Below are positions 14,942 to 19,058 of a stretch of 19,058 nucleotides of DNA, piece after piece. Under the pieces are notes generated by a model, which did no database searches, was not told the origin of the DNA, and was given only the letters and a program-made list of their open reading frames with translations. Both the position numbers and the translations under genes were made by a program. Where the stretch lies: the NCBI GenBank assembly GCA_964359745.1, contig CAYHTR010000010.1, positions 1 to 19,058 on the forward strand. Direction: 5' to 3'. This DNA comes from JANLHG01 sp964359745. GTDB taxonomy: Bacteria > Patescibacteriota > Minisyncoccia > Phycocordibacterales > PALSA-1337. The number at the start of each line of letters is the position of its first letter. Positions within the stretch are counted from its first letter, which is position 1.

Positions 14942-15558
14942 TCCTCAATTTTAGCACGATTACCAGAAAGCAAAATTTTTGGCACACGATATTTTTTTCC
15001 TTTATATTCAAAAACTTCAGGACGAGTATAAACATCATTTGAAGCAACCCGTGATTCTTCAAGAGAATTAAAATTACCCAAAACTCCTTCAACTTGCCTA
15101 GACATAACATCAATCATAATCATCGCCGGTAATTCCCCACCAGTTAAAACAAAAGGGCCGACTGATATTTCTTCAACCTTGAAAATCTTTTTTACTCGAG
15201 CGTCTATACCTTCATATCGTCCGCAAACAATAATTATATGCTCATATTTTTTTGTAATATTTTTTGCATAAGCGTTATTAAATTGTTTGCCATTTGGACT
15301 TAACCAAATAATCTTAAAACCAAACACTCGGTGTTTGGTTTTTAAAGCTTTTTCTATGGCTTTTATAACTGGCAAGGCTTCAATTACCATTCCAGGTCCG
15401 CCACTGTATGGTTTATCGTCTACTCGTCCATCAGAATAATCTCTCGGATTATAAAATTTTACCTTAATTTTCTTGTCTTCAATAGCCCGCTTCAAAATTG
15501 ACTCCCCGAGATAGGAATCAAAAGCTTGTGGAAATAAAGTAATGATGTGGAAATTCAT
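14917..15558 (-). CDS. trmD: tRNA (guanine37-N1)-methyltransferase TrmD
   Basis: Methylates G37 next to the anticodon of a subset of tRNAs and prevents frameshifting. It has 213 residues, on the short side for TrmD, with the C-terminal domain trimmed. SPOUT-fold landmarks: YSGGPGMV at 51-58, VCGRYEGIDARV at 111-122 and SVGPFVLTGGELPAM at 132-146, where P135 stands in place of the usual Asp of IGDY. NDVYTRPEVFE (174-183) corresponds to the HYTRPE segment. The Asp four residues before the Tyr in E. coli TrmD is not in the same place here, although D175 is close. A perfect 12-bp-arm palindrome lies in the codons for residues 73-81. The gene sits in the conserved order rpsP-khpA-trmD, without rimM or rplS. 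Confidence 0.93.
   Translation of the reverse strand: MNFHIITLFPQAFDSYLGESILKRAIEDKKIKVKFYNPRDYSDGRVDDKPYSGGPGMVIEALPVIKAIEKALKTKHRVFGFKIIWLSPNGKQFNNAYAKNITKKYEHIIIVCGRYEGIDARVKKIFKVEEISVGPFVLTGGELPAMIMIDVMSRQVEGVLGNFNSLEESRVASNDVYTRPEVFEYKGKKYRVPKILLSGNRAKIEEWKISRKK
15316..15342. repeat. Perfect palindrome inside trmD
   Basis: Arms AAAACCAAACAC (15316-15327) and its exact reverse complement (15331-15342) flank the loop TCG. It encodes residues around KTKHRVFGFK in the variable loop before the WLSP strand of TrmD. The protein is only about two residues longer than E. coli TrmD there, so insertion is possible but not shown. Confidence 0.7.
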
Positions 15559-15581
15559 ACTAATAAGCTAATTCCTACATC

Positions 15582-15890
15582 CTAAATTCTAAGATCTGCC
15601 ATTGCTTCATCAACTGTTTTTATTGTTCTTTCTGGTTTTGTTCCGCCCTCTGGTTCATTGATTTTTAGATTAACTCGAGAATTATTTTTCATTCCAACAA
15701 CACGAAGAAGTGTTCTGATTGCTTTTGCGGTATTACCAGAACGGCCGATAACTTTTCCCATATCTAATGCGTTGACATCAAGAGACATTAACACCCCCAT
15801 TTCATCAACAGTTCTACTAATTTTTACACTATCAGGATTATCAACAAGCGCTTTTACCACATATTCCAAAAACTGAGTATCTTTTTCCAT
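15582..15890 (-). CDS. khpA: KH-domain RNA-binding protein (KhpA/YlqC family)
   Basis: Small RNA-binding protein. The open frame extends upstream to 15950, but I choose the ATG at 15890 (MEKDTQFLEYVV..., 102 residues) because family members begin just before this helix and the longer form would overlap rpsP by 26 bp. An AAAAGG stretch 13 nt upstream supports it weakly. The single type II KH fold carries the GxxG loop at 49-52 (VIGRSGNTAKAIRTLL), preceded by strands LMSLDVN and DMGKVIG. KhpA binds small RNAs and tRNAs and, with KhpB, affects cell elongation in streptococci. Its place between rpsP and trmD is the conserved one. Confidence 0.9.
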   Translation of the reverse strand: MEKDTQFLEYVVKALVDNPDSVKISRTVDEMGVLMSLDVNALDMGKVIGRSGNTAKAIRTLLRVVGMKNNSRVNLKINEPEGGTKPERTIKTVDEAMADLRI

Positions 15891-15924
15891 ATTATTGTAA
15901 TTACCTTTTATTAATTCACTAATT

Positions 15925-16245
15925 TTACACCTTTGGCGCTTCTGGAGCAACAGGAGAAGTAATAATAGGTCTTTTTAACGGCAAAGCATTTCTCTTTTTT
16001 CCAGTCAAAATTTTATGATCAATCAAAAGATTGTAAACTGTGTCAGATGCTTGCGCTCCTTTTGAAATCCAATATTTTACTTTTTCAGCATTGAGATTAT
16101 TTATTTCTTTTTTATTCTTTGGATCATATGAACCCAAAACCTCAAGCGATTTACCGCTCTTTGGACCATTTTTAGAGTCTGTAAGCACAAGGCGAAACGC
16201 CGTTGCATGCACCCGTCCTACTCGTTGTAATCGTATTTTTAACAT
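15925..16245 (-). CDS. rpsP: 30S ribosomal protein S16
   Basis: Ribosomal protein of the 30S body, 106 residues. The N-terminus MLKIRLQRVGRVHATAFRLV and the segments LGSYDP (36-41) and KVKYWISKGAQASDTVYNLL are standard S16. The C-terminus is a short Lys/Pro-rich tail. First gene of rpsP-khpA-trmD-capA. Its promoter places the -10 hexamer exactly 6 nt before the ATG, and no Shine-Dalgarno sequence is present, so the mRNA is likely leaderless. Confidence 0.97.
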   Translation of the reverse strand: MLKIRLQRVGRVHATAFRLVLTDSKNGPKSGKSLEVLGSYDPKNKKEINNLNAEKVKYWISKGAQASDTVYNLLIDHKILTGKKRNALPLKRPIITSPVAPEAPKV

Positions 16246-16251
16246 AATCGT

Positions 16252-16280
16252 ATACTAGCAAAAGAGTGTGTAAAGGTCAA
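16252..16280 (-). promoter_or_regulatory. rpsP promoter, predicted leaderless
   Basis: On the minus strand, -35 TTGACC (16280-16275), a 17-nt spacer ending in TGC (extended -10) and -10 TAGTAT (16257-16252). Six nucleotides separate the -10 from the ATG at 16245, so the usual start point coincides with the start codon. The -35 overlaps the stop codon region of the upstream dehydrogenase gene. Confidence 0.75.
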
Positions 16281-17269
16281 TTTTTATTATATATTGGACT
16301 AACTGCCGGTTTGCCTTCTAGAACATTAATAATATTTTGGGCGGAGAGAGTTGTCATATCGAGGCGAGCCTCCATTGTGGCCGAGGCGATATGGGGAGTG
16401 AGAACGACGTTTGGAAGTTTAACGAGACCTTTTGCAAGGTTTGGTTCAAATTCGTAGACATCAATGCCGGCGCCAGCAATCACGCCGTTTTGTAATGCAG
16501 AGACGAGTGCATTTTCGTCGAGCACGGGGCCACGAGAAGTGTTTACAAGATATGCCGTTTTTTTCATAAGATTAAAGCGAGCTTCGTTCATAAGATGATG
16601 TGTAGCATCAGTAAGCGGAACATGAATCGAGACAACATCAGCGATTTGTAAGACTTCTTCAACTGTTGAATAAAAAACAGCACCAAAACCTACCTGCGCA
16701 GGTAGGTCTTTTTCTAATTTTTCATTTCGCACAATATCATAATAAACAACAGACATTTCAAAACCATTTTTGGCTCGATGTGCGACATCAGCACCAATTC
16801 GCCCCGTACCGATAATTCCTAAAGTTTTTCCAGCAAGTTTCGTTCCATGCAAAAGCATCGGGTCCCAGCCTTTATATTTTCCATTTCTCATATAACTATC
16901 CCCTTCAACAATTCTACACGTCAGTGCAAGAATCAGAGCCCAAGTGTGCTCAGCAACTCGATCTGCTCCACCACCGGGAGTGTTGGTAAGTATTACACCT
17001 CTTTTTTTTGCATCTTCTATATTAAAATTATTAAAACCGATCGCATAATTTGCAAAAACTTTAACAGTGGGACAAGCGTCCATCACCTCTGCGTCTATAA
17101 TATCCGTAAGTAATGTAAGCACTCCATCATACGGTTTTTTCGTAAGCACCTTTATTAATTCTTTTTTCGTAAGCGGACGATCTTTAGGGTTTATATCAAC
17201 TTCAAAACCTTTATCAGTGAGCATCTTTATTCCTATTTCTGGAATTTTTCTGGTGATGTAGACTTTCAT
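16277..17269 (-). CDS. D-isomer-specific 2-hydroxyacid dehydrogenase (glyoxylate/hydroxypyruvate reductase-like)
   Basis: NAD(P)-dependent oxidoreductase of 330 residues that interconverts 2-oxoacids and D-2-hydroxyacids in the cytoplasm. The Rossmann nucleotide loop GIIGTGRIG is at 151-159. The catalytic triad is R246 (VNTSRGPVLDE), E275 (DVYEFEP) and H293 (LTPHIAS). The residues after the second Rossmann strand are VYYDIVR, with Asp, which favours NAD(H). Whether it acts on glyoxylate, hydroxypyruvate or pyruvate cannot be told from sequence. The region 187-193 (DLPAQVG) is coded by a 20-bp palindrome and looks like a 7-residue insertion relative to Pyrococcus-type glyoxylate reductase. The ATG overlaps the aldolase stop (ATGA), so the two form an operon. 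Confidence 0.9.
   Translation of the reverse strand: MKVYITRKIPEIGIKMLTDKGFEVDINPKDRPLTKKELIKVLTKKPYDGVLTLLTDIIDAEVMDACPTVKVFANYAIGFNNFNIEDAKKRGVILTNTPGGGADRVAEHTWALILALTCRIVEGDSYMRNGKYKGWDPMLLHGTKLAGKTLGIIGTGRIGADVAHRAKNGFEMSVVYYDIVRNEKLEKDLPAQVGFGAVFYSTVEEVLQIADVVSIHVPLTDATHHLMNEARFNLMKKTAYLVNTSRGPVLDENALVSALQNGVIAGAGIDVYEFEPNLAKGLVKLPNVVLTPHIASATMEARLDMTTLSAQNIINVLEGKPAVSPIYNKN
16688..16707. repeat. Perfect 20-bp palindrome, probable in-frame insertion
   Basis: ACCTACCTGCGCAGGTAGGT, identical on both strands, inside the dehydrogenase gene. With one more base it makes 21 nt, coding seven residues (DLPAQVG) that typical homologues appear to lack between the Rossmann strands. Confidence 0.8.
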
Positions 17270-18132
17270 ATTATTTTATTAAATAATTTTAATCTCTCAC
17301 TCACCACTTTCTCTACTGCAAGTACGGCATCTTTCAGATATTTGTAAGGTGCCACTTCTTCGGGATTGTTTTGAAGAGAAAGCTTGAGCGCGTCGCGGTA
17401 CGCGACGCGCAATTCCGTACTAATGTGAATTATAGAAATTCCAGCATCAATAGCTTTTACAAAATCTTCATCAGGAGTTCCCGAACCACCATGAAGCACT
17501 AGTGGTACCCCACCCGCTTTTCTGATTTCTCTAATTTTATCAATATCTAAATGTGGATCTTTGCCGACTCTCATCATACCGTGAATATTTCCAACAGCTG
17601 GAGCAAAAAGATCTACACCAGTTTCTTTTACAAATTGAGCTGCTTGTTCTGGAGTCGTGAGTCCTTTTTCAAGATCAATTCCCTCTGGAATTTCGTCTAA
17701 CACCTTTGATGATTGCCCAATATAACCAAGCTCTCCCTCAACTATTATTTCTGAATTAACACTTCGTGCATATTCAACACATTCTTTTGTATTTTTTACA
17801 TTTTCCTCAAATAAAAGTTTTGCACCATCATAAATCACAGCATCAAAACCAGCATCAACTGCTTCTTTTAGTTTTTCTATAGAGTAAGTATGGTCAGCAT
17901 TTAAAAAAATCGGATAATCATACTCTTCACGAATACTTTTTATCAATGAGACACATTGTTTTACACCAATAAAATTCCTTTCGCCTTCTGAAACTCCGAT
18001 AATAACTGGTAAATTAAGATTTTTAGCAGAATGAAAAATCCCCCACAACATTTCAATATTTGAGATATTAAAATGGCCAATCGCAACTTTATTTTTTTCA
18101 GCGTCTTTAATATATTCACGCAAGGATTTCAT
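17266..18132 (-). CDS. fba: Class II fructose-bisphosphate aldolase-like protein
   Basis: Metal-dependent aldolase of 288 residues; the family cleaves fructose 1,6-bisphosphate to dihydroxyacetone phosphate and glyceraldehyde 3-phosphate, or tagatose bisphosphate in relatives. Motifs: FLNADHTYS at 76-84 (the usual HxDH reads NADH, so the first His is Asn78 while D80 and H81 stay), VEGELGYIG at 131-139, AVGNIHG at 179-185 (metal ligand H184), LHGGSG at 213-218 (metal ligand H214) and ISTELR near 238-243, which binds phosphate. The gene diverges from a sugar kinase of the PfkB family, which fits sugar-phosphate metabolism. A -10 TATAAT lies 6 nt before the ATG, so the message may be leaderless. 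A GC-rich palindrome lies in the codons after ISTEL. Exact substrate is not certain. Confidence 0.85.
   Translation of the reverse strand: MKSLREYIKDAEKNKVAIGHFNISNIEMLWGIFHSAKNLNLPVIIGVSEGERNFIGVKQCVSLIKSIREEYDYPIFLNADHTYSIEKLKEAVDAGFDAVIYDGAKLLFEENVKNTKECVEYARSVNSEIIVEGELGYIGQSSKVLDEIPEGIDLEKGLTTPEQAAQFVKETGVDLFAPAVGNIHGMMRVGKDPHLDIDKIREIRKAGGVPLVLHGGSGTPDEDFVKAIDAGISIIHISTELRVAYRDALKLSLQNNPEEVAPYKYLKDAVLAVEKVVSERLKLFNKII
17388..17410. repeat. GC-rich palindrome inside the aldolase gene
   Basis: Perfect 10-bp arms GCGCGTCGCG and CGCGACGCGC around GTA, encoding RVAYRDA in the aldolase. The length there matches other aldolases, so this is not an obvious insertion, but the GC content stands out in an AT-rich gene. 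Confidence 0.75.
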
Positions 18133-18138
18133 GAGTTT

Positions 18139-18147
18139 ATTATAACA
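18139..18147 (-). promoter_or_regulatory. Aldolase extended -10 promoter, predicted leaderless
   Basis: On the minus strand, TGTTATAAT (18147-18139) is a perfect extended -10. It ends 6 nt before the ATG at 18132. No convincing -35 is seen 17 nt upstream, as is common for extended -10 promoters. No ribosome binding site is present. Confidence 0.65.
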
Positions 18148-18158
18148 CTCTTAACTTC

Positions 18159-18213
18159 AAAATCCACCCCTTTGAGTTCCCCTCCTTTATAAAGGAGGGG
18201 TTGGGGAGGATTT
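18159..18213. repeat. Dispersed palindromic repeat, copy 2
   Basis: Matches 4617-4671 at 54 of 55 positions (difference at 18176). The 22-bp perfect palindrome is at 18179-18200. This copy lies between the divergent aldolase and kinase genes. TTGGGG (18201-18206) within it is 17 nt from the kinase -10 and may provide a weak -35. Confidence 0.85.
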
Positions 18214-18229
18214 AATTTTAATGTATAAT
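18201..18229 (+). promoter_or_regulatory. Kinase promoter, predicted leaderless
   Basis: Consensus -10 TATAAT at 18224-18229, with a weak -35 TTGGGG (18201-18206) 17 nt upstream. The -10 ends 6 nt before the ATG at 18236, the same geometry as for rpsP and the aldolase gene. No Shine-Dalgarno sequence is present. Confidence 0.6.
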
Positions 18230-18235
18230 ATATTT

Positions 18236-19058
18236 ATGAATCCCAAACTAGATTTTCTCGCTATCGGCGACATTACAACTGATGCTTTCATTAAACTTCA
18301 AGATGCGAGCGTGCATTGTGATGTAAATAAAGAAAACTGCAAATTATGTGTAAAATTTGCAGATAAAATTCCTTACGAATCAGTTACTATAGTTCACGCT
18401 GTAGGTAATGCTTCAAACGCTTCTGTTTCTGCATCTCGTTTGGGACTACATTCTGGACTTGTGACTAATATTGGTGATGACCAAAATGGAAAAGAATGCC
18501 TAGATGTTTTAAAAAATGAAAATGTCAACATAGACCTCGTTACCGTTCACAAAGGAATACCCACCAACTATCATTATGTGCTTTTATATGAAGCAGAACG
18601 CACTATTCTTATCAAGCACGAACCGTATGAATATAAATTACCTTCAATAAAAATTTCTCCAAATTGGATTTATTTATCTTCTTTTCGCGGAGATGATAAT
18701 TATCTAAATGAAATCGCTAATTATATTGAAACACATTTGGAAATTAAATTAGCTTTTCAACCAGGCAAATTTGAAATTAATCTTGGATATAAAAAACTGC
18801 AAAAAATTTACGAGAAATCTGAATTATTTTTTTGCAACAAGGAAGAAGCTCAAAAAATACTAGAAACAACAGAAACAGATTTCAAAAAGCTTCTAACTGG
18901 AATACACGAACTTGGTCCAAAAATTGTTTGCGTTACCGATGGTCCAAAAGGTGCGTATGCGTTTGATGGAAATACAAATGAATACTGGTTTCATCCCATT
19001 TATCCAGACCCCAAGCCTCCTGTAAGTCGCACGGGAGCTGGTGACGCTTTTGCTTCAA
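18236..19058 (+). CDS. PfkB-family carbohydrate kinase (partial, C-terminus missing)
   Basis: Ribokinase/PfkB-type sugar kinase running off the right end; 274 residues are visible. The N-terminus reads MNPKLDFLAIGDITTDAFI. Substrate-side motif AVGNASNASVSASRLG at 55-70 corresponds to the GGxxxN family signature, with LVTNIGDDQNG at 75-85. The anionic hole and catalytic base are in SRTGAGDAFAS at 264-274, with D270 the expected base. An unusual N-terminal segment has cysteines at 28, 35 and 38, perhaps a metal site or disulfide. Which sugar or nucleoside is phosphorylated cannot be decided. It is the only sizeable protein gene on the plus strand, divergent from the aldolase. The sequence shows no frameshift up to the window end. 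Confidence 0.9.
   Translation, partial: MNPKLDFLAIGDITTDAFIKLQDASVHCDVNKENCKLCVKFADKIPYESVTIVHAVGNASNASVSASRLGLHSGLVTNIGDDQNGKECLDVLKNENVNIDLVTVHKGIPTNYHYVLLYEAERTILIKHEPYEYKLPSIKISPNWIYLSSFRGDDNYLNEIANYIETHLEIKLAFQPGKFEINLGYKKLQKIYEKSELFFCNKEEAQKILETTETDFKKLLTGIHELGPKIVCVTDGPKGAYAFDGNTNEYWFHPIYPDPKPPVSRTGAGDAFAS

Noticed and set aside
14856..15113. 85-residue frame covering the trmD/capA junction
   Set aside because: It overlaps two well-supported genes in another frame and has no family features; the 25-bp overlap of trmD and capA is explained by coupled translation.
15891..15950. Upstream extension of khpA to the ATG at 15950
   Set aside because: It would overlap the end of rpsP and add 20 residues not typical of KH proteins; the ATG at 15890 fits better.
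1..19058. Alternative genetic code with TGA read as glycine (code 25, Gracilibacteria/SR1)
   Set aside because: TGA ends the aldolase gene in a normal ATGA overlap, and all long genes are intact under the standard code.
1..19058. CRISPR arrays, tRNA or rRNA genes
   Set aside because: No regularly spaced direct repeats, cloverleaf with CCA-end arms or rRNA segments were recognised by eye on either strand.

Overview
The window looks like a stretch of a reduced, AT-rich bacterial genome of the Candidate Phyla Radiation (Patescibacteria, probably Parcubacteria-like). This placement is inferred from the style of the proteins, compact operons, scarce Shine-Dalgarno sequences, and a tryptophan-rich variable-type protein resembling ones I associate with that group. 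The code is standard: TGA is used as a stop (at the end of the aldolase gene).

Nearly everything reads on the minus strand, so transcription runs from high to low coordinates. From the right end: a partial PfkB-type sugar kinase (+, 18236 to the window end) diverges from a class II fructose-bisphosphate aldolase gene, which overlaps a D-2-hydroxyacid dehydrogenase gene by ATGA. Next is a translation/RNA cluster, rpsP-khpA-trmD, with an overlapping membrane-anchored CapA-type phosphatase. A 550-bp non-coding stretch (about 13444-13993) holds a broken MazF/PemK toxin gene, a tiny promoter-hairpin unit on the plus strand, and the divergent, structured rpoB promoter/leader. Then rpoB-rpoC-greA-lysS, the transcription core plus lysyl-tRNA synthetase. 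A 55-bp dispersed palindromic repeat closes lysS.

After that comes an isolated gene (3876-4511) with its own promoter and terminator. Its tryptophan-rich C-terminus has the codon pattern of a diversity-generating retroelement (DGR) variable region and ends in GC-rich hairpins. The left end is the start of the division/cell-wall cluster, mraZ-rsmH-ftsL-ftsI-Mur ligase, preceded by three exactly contiguous 10-bp MraZ-type operator repeats and a set of DnaA-box-like sequences.

Main points for a second look: (1) the universal RpoC catalytic motif NADFDGD reads NADFDGA here; (2) the putative DGR target gene, with no reverse transcriptase or template in the window; (3) short perfect palindromes inside coding genes, one of which looks like an exact 21-nt in-frame insertion; (4) promoters whose -10 box lies exactly 6 nt before an ATG, suggesting leaderless mRNAs for rpsP, the aldolase and the kinase; (5) the divergent rpoB promoter with a candidate small RNA and a terminator-like hairpin at the rpoB start. 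All family assignments come from reading motifs; no database search was run.
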